Assembly: GCA_903921205.1 (NCBI GenBank)
Contig: CAIXPF010000062.1
Location: forward strand, 1-55,595
Source: an uncultured Acidimicrobiia bacterium
Lineage (GTDB): Bacteria; Actinomycetota; Acidimicrobiia; Acidimicrobiales; CAIXPF01
Length of the DNA stretch: 55,595 nucleotides
Direction of reading: 5' to 3'
Positions within the stretch are counted from its first letter, which is position 1, and each line of letters begins with the position of its first letter. This document shows positions 1-9,491 of this stretch, in pieces. The translations under genes and the position numbers were made by a program. The notes under the pieces are model-generated. The model was not told where the DNA came from and ran no database searches. It was given only the letters and a program-made list of their open reading frames with translations.

Positions 1-11
1 CCCCCCCCCCC
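1..11. repeat. C11 homopolymer at window edge
   Basis: Eleven consecutive cytosines open the window. Together with the GGCCCC repeat at the other end this suggests the window ends where an assembly broke. Confidence 0.6.
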
Positions 12-232
12 ACCCGCCCCGCAACCTCGTCGAGTTCGCCCGCAACATGTTCGAGGCCATCAGCCGCGACCTCACCCGCTCGAACCAGACCGACGACGAC
101 CGCCGCCGCACCATCCCCATCAACACCGACTACATCGGAACCACCACCTTCGACCTCGCCGAGGCCGACCTGCAGTTCCTCATCGACTCGGGCAGCAACC
201 ACACCCGGGTCTTCCTCGACGCCCACCGCTGA
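2..232 (+). CDS. Patatin-like phospholipase, C-terminal fragment (5' end outside window)
   Basis: The frame is open from the left edge to the TGA at 230-232, so only the last 76 or so residues are present. The visible part reads RNLVEFARNMFEAISRD, then a TIPINTDYIGTTTFDL segment, and ends in an Asp/Ser helix (FLIDSGSNHTRVFL). This resembles the end of bacterial patatin-like acyl hydrolases, where a strand with a Thr-Thr-x-Phe-Asp turn precedes the last helix. The catalytic Ser/Asp dyad would lie upstream and cannot be checked. The call rests on this tail pattern alone. The next gene runs convergently 63 bp downstream. Confidence 0.5.
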   Translation, partial: PPPHPPRNLVEFARNMFEAISRDLTRSNQTDDDRRRTIPINTDYIGTTTFDLAEADLQFLIDSGSNHTRVFLDAHR

Positions 233-295
233 GCCCGTCGGGCCTGCGCCATCGGGCCCGGCCGCCGACCGCTGCCGCCCGGCCATCATGCCCGC

Positions 296-1099
296 TCAGC
301 GCTCGGCGGTCCCGGCGTGGCGGGCCAGGAACGCGACCACGGCATCGTTCCATGGACCGGGCAGCTGGGCGTTGACCGGATGGCCGGCATCGAGCTCGAC
401 CACCTCCAGGCCGGCGATCCACCGGACCCGCTCCACCAACGGCACGAACGTCTCCTCCCGCACCCCCAACGTGAGCAACGTCGGCACCGACACCTCCCGC
501 ACCCGCTCCCCCAACGGCAACGTCAGGTTGGTGTACGCCATGGTCGCGGCGAGACCGGCCGCGTCGTGCTCGGGGAACTCCTCCACCAGCAGCCGCCGCA
601 CCTCGGCATCGAGCCTGCGGGAGCTCGCCGGGTTCATCGGCGCCTCCCGCAGGAACCCCGTCCCCTCACGGCCGAGACGCTCCACCATCGGCGCCACCAC
701 CTCGGCATGGCGGCGCTGCCACCGTTGCGGATCGGCGAACGCCGAGTTGCTGTTGGTGATCACCTGGGCCGACACCCGCTGCGGATGGGCCAGCCCGTAC
801 GCCAAGGTCAACCCCGCCCCCATCGACTGGCCGACCGTGCACCACCGCTGCGCCCCGAGCTCCGCACGCAGCAACTCGAACTGCTCGACATAGGCCTGCG
901 GCGCGTACACCGCCGGATCGGCCGGGCTCGGCGAGCGGCCATGACCCCACAGCTCGACCACCACCGGCCGGCACACCTCCCCCAGCGCCGCCACATTGGC
1001 CGCCCAGTACGAACGGCTGCCCAGCGCCCCGTGCACCAGCAACGCATACGGCCCCCGGCCCGGGTGCACCACCGCATGCAACCGCACCTCGCCGCTCAC
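296..1099 (-). CDS. Alpha/beta hydrolase fold protein
   Basis: This is a soluble hydrolase of about 267 residues with the canonical fold features: an oxyanion strand LLVHGALG (His23-Gly24), the nucleophile elbow GQSMG (Ser92), an acid-strand LTLGVREE and the catalytic His in LDAGHPVN near the C-terminus. Substrate is unknown; esters or lactones are typical for the family. The frame is open upstream to an ATG at 1318, but that extension is Arg-rich low complexity containing the PVRSVG tandem repeat, so I chose the GTG at 1099, which begins just before the first core strand (VRLHAVVH). No strong ribosome site marks either start, so the N-terminus is uncertain. Confidence 0.8.
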   Translation of the reverse strand: MSGEVRLHAVVHPGRGPYALLVHGALGSRSYWAANVAALGEVCRPVVVELWGHGRSPSPADPAVYAPQAYVEQFELLRAELGAQRWCTVGQSMGAGLTLAYGLAHPQRVSAQVITNSNSAFADPQRWQRRHAEVVAPMVERLGREGTGFLREAPMNPASSRRLDAEVRRLLVEEFPEHDAAGLAATMAYTNLTLPLGERVREVSVPTLLTLGVREETFVPLVERVRWIAGLEVVELDAGHPVNAQLPGPWNDAVVAFLARHAGTAER

Positions 1100-1115
1100 C
1101 GCCGGCCCGCCGAAC

Positions 1116-1187
1116 CGCACCGGCCCGACCGAACGCACCGGCCCGACCGAACGCACCGGCCCGACCGAACGCACCGGCCCGGTCGAC
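1116..1187. repeat. 18-bp tandem repeat (three exact copies plus a partial fourth)
   Basis: The unit CGCACCGGCCCGACCGAA occurs exactly at 1116-1133, 1134-1151 and 1152-1169, with a diverged partial copy from 1170. It lies just upstream of the chosen start of the alpha/beta hydrolase; read on the minus strand it would encode PVRSVG repeats if the longer start were used. Confidence 0.85.
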
Positions 1188-1494
1188 CGCGGCGTGTGGC
1201 CGTCACCCCTGCAGCGCCCATCGCGATCCCCCGTCCGACGACCCCGTGCCGTCCGCCCGTCATTCTCGCCGTCTCGGCCGGACGCACGCACCTGCGCCGG
1301 CCGACGGGCAAGCCGCAACCAGGCCCGGCGACCGGGCGTCTGGGCCTATCGGGGCCTACCCCGGCGCGCCCGCATGGACCAAGCTGGGGGACAGCCCGGT
1401 TCGCGTGCACGGCGCGGCGCGCCGGTCAACCCGTCGGCCCATGGCCCGACCGACCGAGACAGCGACGAGACAGGGCACGAGGCGGTGACCGGAG
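1188..1494. other. Intergenic region between divergent hydrolase and phosphatase genes
   Basis: Together with the 18-bp repeat this makes a gene-free stretch of about 395 bp. Open frames cross it on both strands, but they are Arg/Pro/Gly-rich and match nothing I recognise. It must hold the promoters of the divergent hydrolase and tyrosine phosphatase genes; no convincing -10 box was found. Confidence 0.4.
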
Positions 1495-2076
1495 ATGAAC
1501 CTGCAGGACGGTGAACCGTTCGACGTGCTGGTGGTCTGCACCGCCAACATCTGCCGCTCCCCCATGGCCGAGGGCCTGCTGCGCCGCACCGGGCCCCACG
1601 CCCGGGTGTCCTCGGCAGGCTTCCTCCGCGACGGCAGCCCGCCCGCCCCCGATGCCGTGCGGGCCGTGCAGGAGCTCGGCGTGGACATCTCCGCACACCG
1701 CAGCCGGATCGTCGACGCCGACATGGTCCGCCGGGCCGACCTCGTCCTCACCATGGAACGCAGCCACGCCCGTGAGCTGGTCATCCTCGAGCCCGAGGCC
1801 CGCCACCGGATCTTCACCATCCGCTCCTTCGCCCTCGCCCTCGGACGCCGGAGCAGGTTCGACGAACGGCCCCTGGCCGACCTGCTCGACGAGCTGAACC
1901 GCAACCGCCCGGCCGGCAGCCTGACCGGCGCCGGGCCCGACGACCTTCCCGACCCCTACGGCCGTCGCTTCAAGCACTTCCGCACCACGGCCGAGGAGCT
2001 CACCGGACACGCCCAGCTCGTGGGCCGGGTCCTCGCCGCAGCCGCCCGCGCCACCTCGCCAGGAGACCGCCGATGA
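1495..2076 (+). CDS. Low-molecular-weight protein tyrosine phosphatase (Wzb-like)
   Basis: A 193-residue cytosolic phosphatase. The P-loop CTANICRS starts with nucleophile Cys15 and ends with Arg21-Ser22, and the general acid lies in the DPYG motif (Asp153). Such enzymes dephosphorylate the tyrosine-rich tails of BY-kinases and control polysaccharide export. Its stop overlaps the start of the following kinase gene in an ATGA, so the two are translationally coupled and the pairing of kinase and phosphatase is clear from context. GGAG lies immediately before the ATG, too close for a normal Shine-Dalgarno, so the start could be a few codons downstream. Confidence 0.92.
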   Translation: MNLQDGEPFDVLVVCTANICRSPMAEGLLRRTGPHARVSSAGFLRDGSPPAPDAVRAVQELGVDISAHRSRIVDADMVRRADLVLTMERSHARELVILEPEARHRIFTIRSFALALGRRSRFDERPLADLLDELNRNRPAGSLTGAGPDDLPDPYGRRFKHFRTTAEELTGHAQLVGRVLAAAARATSPGDRR

Positions 2077-3638
2077 ACGCCGAGGACGACCTCGATCTCG
2101 GGAGCTACCTCGAGATCCTCCGACGACGCTGGCTGATCATCGTCATCGCCGTCGTCGCCGCCCTCGGTGCAGCCGCCCTGCTCTGCTACCGCACCGAGGT
2201 CCGCTACCGCGCCGAGGCCCGGGTGCTGGTACGCACCACCGCGGCCCAGGACCGGCTCGACCCCTCCAGCGGCGCCGCCACCAACGCCGTGCGACGCCTC
2301 CAGAACGAGGTCGAGTTCGCCACCTCCAACGAGGTGGAGGAGGCCGCCACTGCCGCCTACGGCCGGCCCTTCACCGTGACCGTGCGTCCCGACAGCGCGT
2401 CGGACACCCTCACCATCGCCGCCGAGGCCGCAACGGCCGCCGAGGCGGCGAAACGGGCGAACACCTACGCCGAGACCCTCGTCGCCCAGCGCACGGCCTC
2501 GACCGCCGACGAGCTGCTCGGCGCCATGACCACGCTGAACCGGCGGATCGGCGAGATCGGCAACGAACGCGACGAACTGCTCGCCCAGATCGACCGCGGG
2601 GCGGACAAACGCCGCTTCACCGGCCAACTCGACGCCCTCGACGCCGAGGAGACCAGCCTGCGCGCCAACCTGCGCGAGATCCAGATCGCCGGCGACCTCG
2701 CCGCCGCCGGGTCCCAACGCATCACCAAGGCCGCCGAGGCCCCCTCCCGTCCGTTCGAACCGGCCTGGGCCCGCAACCTCGTGCTCGCCGGCGCCGTCGG
2801 CCTGCTCTTCGGCATCGGCGGGGCGTTCCTGCGCGAGACCCTCGACGGGACCATCCGCACCAAGGCCCAACTCGACGCCGCATCGACCCTGCCGACGCTC
2901 GGCACGCTCCCCTCCCCCAACGCCAGGACCGCCAAGGGCCGCCGGGCGCTGGTCACCTCCCGCTCCGGTCCCTTCGCCGAGGCCCTGCGGTCACTGCGTT
3001 CCTCGGTGCTCTTCGCCAAGTCCGACGAGCCCGACCTGGTCAGCTTCGTGCTCACGAGCGCCAACCCCGCCGAGGGCAAGTCGACCACGGTGGTCAACCT
3101 GGCCTCCGCACTCGCCCGCGCCGGACAGCACGTCGTCGTGGTCGATGCCGACCTGCGGCGGCCGCTCATCGGGCCGACCTGCGGCATCGACGACACCCGG
3201 CCCGGGCTCACCGACGTGCTGCGGCCCGCCCTCAGCCACCTGCTCGCCACCGGCGCCCACATCCCCGTCTATCCGGAGCAGATCACCGGTGAGGCACTGT
3301 TCGACGTCCTTCCCGCCGGAAAACCCATCGACGACCCCGCCGAGATCCTCGGCGCAGCCGACTTCGCCCAGACCATCACCGACCTGCGTGCCAAGTACGA
3401 CGTCGTGCTGATCGACACCGCACCGGTGCTGCCGGTGTCCGACGCCCTGTCGGTCGCCGCCGGCGCCGACGCCACCATCCTCGTCGCCCGGGCCGACTCG
3501 ACCACCGCCGACCAGATCGGTGCGGCGCTCGAGCTGCTGCAGCGGGCAGACGCCAACCTCATCGGCACCATCCTCACCAACGTCGACCGCCGCGCCACCT
3601 ACGGCGGCTACGGCTACGACTCCAACCGACGCAGCTGA
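2073..3638 (+). CDS. Wzz-type chain-length determinant fused to BY-kinase (tyrosine autokinase)
   Basis: A 521-residue inner-membrane protein. An N-terminal Wzz domain has a first membrane helix at about residues 20-40, a periplasmic coiled-coil segment and a second helix near 231-249. The cytosolic kinase domain carries Walker A (AEGKST, Lys336), Walker A' (VVDADLRRP, Asp358 and Asp360) and Walker B (VLIDTAP, Asp448). The C-terminus ends YGGYGYDS with tyrosines at 510, 513 and 515, the expected autophosphorylation cluster, though short. It is coupled by ATGA to the phosphatase upstream and overlaps the convergent phosphoglycosyl transferase gene by 25 bp. Likely role: controlling chain length and export of the polysaccharide made by this locus. 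Confidence 0.9.
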   Translation: MNAEDDLDLGSYLEILRRRWLIIVIAVVAALGAAALLCYRTEVRYRAEARVLVRTTAAQDRLDPSSGAATNAVRRLQNEVEFATSNEVEEAATAAYGRPFTVTVRPDSASDTLTIAAEAATAAEAAKRANTYAETLVAQRTASTADELLGAMTTLNRRIGEIGNERDELLAQIDRGADKRRFTGQLDALDAEETSLRANLREIQIAGDLAAAGSQRITKAAEAPSRPFEPAWARNLVLAGAVGLLFGIGGAFLRETLDGTIRTKAQLDAASTLPTLGTLPSPNARTAKGRRALVTSRSGPFAEALRSLRSSVLFAKSDEPDLVSFVLTSANPAEGKSTTVVNLASALARAGQHVVVVDADLRRPLIGPTCGIDDTRPGLTDVLRPALSHLLATGAHIPVYPEQITGEALFDVLPAGKPIDDPAEILGAADFAQTITDLRAKYDVVLIDTAPVLPVSDALSVAAGADATILVARADSTTADQIGAALELLQRADANLIGTILTNVDRRATYGGYGYDSNRRS

Positions 3639-4246
3639 TCGCCGGGCGGGTCCGGCTCGCCGAGGAACTCCGTCATCGTCGCATCGCCTGCAGCGGAGAT
3701 GCCCTCCCGGCGCAGCACCGAGGCCACGGTCCGGGCGATGATGCGCAGGTCGAGGCCGATCGACAGCCGCTCGACGTAGCGCACGTCGAGCTCGAGCCGT
3801 TCCGGCCAGCCGAGCGCATTGCGCCCGTTCACCTGGGCCAGCCCGGTGATACCGGGCCGTACCTCGTGACGGCGGGCCTGGCGGACGCTGTAGCGATCGA
3901 GGTACTGCGGCAGCAGCGGACGGGGGCCGACCAGGGACATGTCGCCCTTCAGCACGTTCCACAGCTGCGGCAACTCGTCGAGGCTGGTGCTGCGCAGGAA
4001 CCGCCCGACGCCCGTCAAGCGCTCGGCGTCGGGCCCGGGCCCGTCGGCCATCGAGCGGAACTTGCACAGGGTGAAGATCCGGCCACCGAGCCCGGGCCGC
4101 TGCTGACGGAACAGCACCGGCGAGCCCATCGACGCACGGACCGCCACCGCGACCCCGGCAGCGACGGGGGCCGACACCACCAGCAGCACGCCGGACACCC
4201 CGACATCGACCGCCCGCTTGCAGGCCCGGGTCGCCCTGACGCTCAT
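3614..4246 (-). CDS. PglC-like monotopic phosphoglycosyl transferase
   Basis: A 210-residue sugar-1-phosphate transferase that would move a phosphosugar from UDP to undecaprenyl phosphate at the inner leaflet, the first committed membrane step. It has one N-terminal re-entrant hydrophobic helix ([19 protein letters not shown]), the basic KFRSM motif, the catalytic-type [18 protein letters not shown] block and the VGPRP and [12 protein letters not shown] motifs, typical of the bacterial sugar transferase family. It is the short monotopic form like PglC rather than the long WbaP form. The ATG overlaps the stop of the acetyltransferase gene (ATGA), making it last in the minus-strand sugar operon. 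An UDP-diacetylbacillosamine substrate is inferred from the neighbours. Confidence 0.92.
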   Translation of the reverse strand: MSVRATRACKRAVDVGVSGVLLVVSAPVAAGVAVAVRASMGSPVLFRQQRPGLGGRIFTLCKFRSMADGPGPDAERLTGVGRFLRSTSLDELPQLWNVLKGDMSLVGPRPLLPQYLDRYSVRQARRHEVRPGITGLAQVNGRNALGWPERLELDVRYVERLSIGLDLRIIARTVASVLRREGISAAGDATMTEFLGEPDPPGDQLRRLES

Positions 4247-4862
4247 CGCGCCGGGCTGCCCTTGACCACCGCACCATCCGGTATGTCCCGGGTCACGACC
4301 GCGCCGGCACCGACCACGGCAGCCGCCCCGATCCGCACACCCGGCAGCACCACCGCGCCGCTGCCCAGGAACGCACCGTCGCCGACGGTCACCGCACCGT
4401 TGAGCAGCACACCGGGCGAGACGCTCACGAAATCACCCAGCCGGCAGTCATGGCTGATCACCGCGTTGACGTTCACGTGACAGTGCCGGCCGAGCACGAC
4501 GTTGGTCGTGGCGCAGCTTCCCGCCATGAGCACCGACCCGGGGCCGAGCTGCACGTCGTGGCCGCACATCGCCCGGGGATGCACCAGGGTCGCCGCCTCG
4601 GCGGCCGGGCCGATTCGGCCGGCAACCAACCGCCGCGTGTGCGGGTCTCCGATGCCCACCACGAACCGGTACCCGGCGGGCAACGCCCCGACCGGGCCGA
4701 GCAGCGGCGCGCCGAGACGCACCAGCGCCTCACCGTCGGGACAGCCGTCGTCGAGGAACCCCGCCGGCTCGGGCTCCACCCCCGCAGCTGCGGCGGCGCA
4801 GGCGGCCTCCCAGAGCTCACGTCCGTGGCCGCCGGCCCCGACGATCACCAGGCCCGCAGCCA

Positions 4863-4863
<1 letters not shown>
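4243..4863 (-). CDS. PglD-like sugar O/N-acetyltransferase (left-handed beta-helix)
   Basis: About 206 residues. The N-terminal Rossmann-like half starts LVIVGAGGHGRELWEAA, as in PglD/NeuD sialic-acid and bacillosamine acetyltransferases. The C-terminal half is hexapeptide-repeat rich (VSVSPGVLLNGAVTVGDGAF and GAVVLPGVRIG) and contains a His in ISHDCRLGDF that matches the expected catalytic base. It would N-acetylate the UDP-4-amino sugar made by the adjacent aminotransferase. The ATG at 4863 overlaps the aminotransferase stop. A longer open frame extends upstream but runs inside the aminotransferase gene, so it was rejected. Confidence 0.88.
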
Positions 4864-6034
<1,171 letters not shown>

Positions 6035-6038
<4 letters not shown>

Positions 6039-7861
6039 GCCAGTCCCTCCACCCGTTGGGACCCCCCGTCGGTCGCCACGGCGATCAGCAGCCGCTTGAC
6101 CTCGTCGCCACCGAGGAGATCGGGCAGACCCAACGCGAAGCCGTTCGCCAGCGGTGACACCGTGGTGCGGAAGATGCGCTCGTGCTCGCTGGGAGCCAGC
6201 CTGTCGGTCTCGCTCACCAGCACCTCGTGCAGCTTCTCGCCCGGCCGCAGCCCGGTGAAGACCAGCTCCACGTCGGGGTCGATGCTGTCGATCATCTGCC
6301 GGGCGAGATCGGCGATGCGGACCGGCTCGCCCATGTCGAGGATCATCGTCTCGCCGGGCTCACCGAGGGCCCCGGCCTGGATGACCAGACGGACGGCCTC
6401 CGGGATGGTCATGAAGTACCGGGTCACCTCCGGATCGGTCACCGTCACCGGTCCACCGTGGGCGATCTGCTCACGGAAGGTCGGCACCACCGACCCCCTG
6501 CTGCCCAGTACGTTGCCGAACCGTACCGACACGTACGGCCATCCACTCGCCGCCGCAGCCCGGGCGGTCATGCGCTCCGCGATGAGCTTGGTGGCCCCCA
6601 GCACGCTCTCGGGGTCGGCGGCCTTGTCGGTCGAGACGTTCACGAAGCGGCCGACCCCCGCCGCCAGCGCCGCCTCGAGCACGTTCTCGGTACCCCACAC
6701 ATTGGTCTTCAGCCCCTCGATCGGGTGCCGCTCGAGCAACGGCAGGTGCTTGAGCGCCGCAGCGTGGAACACCACATCGGGCCTGATCTCGGCGAGCAGC
6801 GTCCGCATCCGATCACGGTCGCGGATGTCGGCCACGATCAGCGCGTCGCTGTCGAGCAGCGCCCGGCCCTCGATCGACAACTGCACCCCGTGCAGGCCCG
6901 ACTCGTCCCGGTCGAGCATGTACACCCGCTCGGCGCCGAAGGCCACCAGCTGACGGCACAGCTCCGAACCGATCGAGCCGCCGGCGCCGGTCACCAGCAC
7001 CCGTCGCCCGGTCACGAACCGCACGATGGTGCCCAGATCGACCGTGACCTCGTCGCGGCCGAGCAGGTCGTTCTCGGTGACCTTGGCGATGCTGCTGACC
7101 GTGAAATCGGACGGAAGGTCCCGCGGCCGCGGCAGGATCCGCACCTCGAGCCCCGCCGCCAGACCGGCCTGCGACAGCTCGCGCACCAGGCTGCTCCTCG
7201 CGGAGGGCACTGCGATCAGCAGCACCTCGGCGGAGGTCTGCGTCGCGACCTCGGCGAGCGCGTTGCGATCGCCCATGACCCGGACACCGTGGATCGACCG
7301 GCGGGCCTTGCCCGGCCCGTCGTCGAGCAACGCCACCGGAACATACTGCGAGGTCGGGTCGGTCATCATCGCCCGGATCGCCAGTGCCCCGCCCTCGCCG
7401 GCACCGAAGACCACCACCCGCCGTCCCGTCACGTTCGGCCGGCGTCCCCGCTCGAACTGCATGCGCCACAGCCCACGCACCAACACCATGCCGGCACCGG
7501 CCAGCACGCTGCCGGTCATGGTCGCACCGATCGGGAACGGCCGGTCGGGAAAGGCCAGGTTGACCAGGATGGCCGTGCACGAAGCGGCGAACCACACCAC
7601 CGTGAGCCCGAAGGTCTCCTCGAAGGTCGCGGACCGCCAGCGGCCACGGTAGAGACCCGTCAGATACCCTCCGGCCAGCTGTACCGCCACCGCCACCGCC
7701 AGCACCAGCACGAACTCGGGGCCGAGCCGCCGGGGCATGCCCCCGACGCGCACCGCCGCACCGGCGACCATGGCGAGCACCCACACCACGGCATCGGCGG
7801 ACGCGGCGAAGCCACGCCGGTGCCGGACGACCACGGTCCTCGCGCTGCGCACGCGATCCAC
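6035..7861 (-). CDS. PglF-like membrane-bound UDP-sugar 4,6-dehydratase
   Basis: About 608 residues, close to the length of PglF/CapD-type enzymes. The N-terminus has four predicted membrane helices (for example VVWVLAMVAGAAV and FVLVLAVAVAVQLAGGYL), followed by a CoA-binding-like Rossmann domain (VVVFGAGEGGALAIRAM) and a C-terminal short-chain dehydrogenase domain with VTGAGGSIGSELC near residue 290. The active-site region STDKAADP...GATK near residue 410 has the Asp-Lys of PglF in place of Tyr. The GTG at 7861 was chosen because it gives the known architecture and lies 34 bp after the dehydrogenase stop; the open frame upstream is inside the dehydrogenase gene. Confidence 0.9.
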
Positions 7862-7895
7862 CGGAGCTACCTGCCGCCCTGCGTCATGGCCGGGC

Positions 7896-9281
7896 TCACG
7901 CCTTGACCAGTCGGCCCGCCATCCGATCGGCGTGGGCGGCCATGGCATTGCGGGTGTCCACGACGAGCGAGGCGTGCTCGGCGATCTCGGCGAAATCGAC
8001 CGCGTCGTGCGCGGTGGCGATGAGCACCGCGTCGTAGGTGACGAGGTTCGCCCGATCGAGCGGCACGCTCTCGAGGCGCAGGTCGAACCGGCGCATCGGG
8101 TGGGTGCGCGGGACGTGCGGATCGTGGTAGTCGACCTCGGCACCGCGTTTGCGCAACAACTCGATCAGCTCCAGGCTGGGCGACTCGCGGACATCGCCCA
8201 CGTTCGCCTTGTAGGCCAGGCCGACCACCAGCACCCGCGAGCCCTTGACCGCCTTGCCGTCCTCGTTGAGGCCCTCGGCGACCCGCTCGACCACGTACGC
8301 CGGCATCCGATGGTTGACCAGGCCGGCGAGCTCGATGAACTCGACGGGCCGGCCGACCTCCTTGGCCTTCCAGGTCATGTAGAACGGGTCGATGGGGATG
8401 CAGTGGCCCCCCAGACCGGGGCCCGGGTAGAAGGGCATGAACCCGAACGGCTTGGTCGAGGCTGCGTCGATGACCTCCCACACGTCGACCCCGAGGTCGG
8501 CGAGAACCACCTTCATCTCGTTCACCAGGGCGATGTTCACCGCCCGGAAGATGTTCTCGAGCAACTTCGCCGACTCGGCCACCTCGGCCGAGGACACCGC
8601 GATCACCTTGTCGAAGGCCAGCGAGTACGCATCGACCGCCAGCTGGGCCGACAGCTCGTCGAGACCGCCGACCAGCTTCGGGATGCTCACCGAGTCGATG
8701 GCCCGGCCCGGATCCTCGCGTTCGGGCGAGTAGGCCACGAACACGTCGCGGCCGATCAGCAGGCGTTCCCCGTCGCAGAACGCCGCGGCGAGGATCGGTG
8801 CCACCGCGTCACGGGTGGTGCCCGGGTAGGTGGTCGACTCGAGCACGATCAGCTGGCCCGGACGCAACACCCTGGCCACGTCATGGGCCACGCCGGTGAC
8901 GTAGCGCAGGTCCGGCTCGTGATGACGGCCGAGAGGCGTCGGCACGGCGACGAGGACCACATCCGGCTCGCCGAGCCGGCCCATGTCCGACGTGGCCTCG
9001 AACCCGTCAGCGGCAGCGAGATCGGCGAAGATCGCACCGGCCAGATGGTCGAGGTACGACCGGCCCACGGCGAGGTCGGCAACCTTGGCGGCGTCGGTGT
9101 CGAAGCCGATCACCCGCAGGCCCGCGGCCACGAAGGCATGGGCCAGCGGCAGCCCGACATAGCCCAGGCCGACCACGCCCACGATCGCCTTGCGCTCCCG
9201 CAACAGCCGGCCCAGATGACCGGACTGGTTGCGCCGGTTCCAGGCGTGGGGACTCGCCGTCGAGGAGGCCATGGCCTCCAC
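7896..9281 (-). CDS. UDP-sugar 6-dehydrogenase (WbpA/TviB type, UDP-GlcNAc family)
   Basis: A 461-residue NAD-dependent enzyme oxidising the C6 hydroxyl of a UDP-sugar to a uronic acid. It shows the N-terminal NAD site VGVVGLGYVGLPLA, the central VPTPLG and LESTTYPGTT motifs, the catalytic Cys294 in GLGGHCIPIDPFY and the C-terminal VLVVGLAYKANVGDVRESP motif. The central motifs favour the UDP-N-acetylhexosamine group over UDP-glucose. First gene of the minus-strand sugar operon. The listed start is GTG 9281; ATG 9272, three codons in, is equally possible since GGAGG precedes both. Confidence 0.9.
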   Translation of the reverse strand: MEAMASSTASPHAWNRRNQSGHLGRLLRERKAIVGVVGLGYVGLPLAHAFVAAGLRVIGFDTDAAKVADLAVGRSYLDHLAGAIFADLAAADGFEATSDMGRLGEPDVVLVAVPTPLGRHHEPDLRYVTGVAHDVARVLRPGQLIVLESTTYPGTTRDAVAPILAAAFCDGERLLIGRDVFVAYSPEREDPGRAIDSVSIPKLVGGLDELSAQLAVDAYSLAFDKVIAVSSAEVAESAKLLENIFRAVNIALVNEMKVVLADLGVDVWEVIDAASTKPFGFMPFYPGPGLGGHCIPIDPFYMTWKAKEVGRPVEFIELAGLVNHRMPAYVVERVAEGLNEDGKAVKGSRVLVVGLAYKANVGDVRESPSLELIELLRKRGAEVDYHDPHVPRTHPMRRFDLRLESVPLDRANLVTYDAVLIATAHDAVDFAEIAEHASLVVDTRNAMAAHADRMAGRLVKA

Positions 9282-9491
9282 TGTCCTCCGACCCGGCGTC
9301 GACCGACATGGGTCAATCGGAGTAGCGCATCCGTGAAACGACCACGAAGGAGCAGGTCACGGCCATCGAGCGAACGTTCGACAGCTTGCGTTCATCCTGA
9401 CCGAACGGCCGACGCGCCAGCTGTCGCGATGCGTTCATCCACCGCAGGCACAGCCTCGCCGGCACCGCCGTCGGTCACGCCGTCGCATCGC
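9282..9491. other. Intergenic region upstream of the sugar operon
   Basis: About 210 bp between the kinase stop and the dehydrogenase start on the same strand. It likely carries the promoter of the dehydrogenase-PglFEDC operon; no clear TANNNT box at the leaderless distance and no hairpin were identified. Confidence 0.35.

Noticed and set aside
317-1498. Plus-strand frame opposite the alpha/beta hydrolase
   Set aside because: The hydrolase on the minus strand has all catalytic motifs; the plus-strand product is low complexity.
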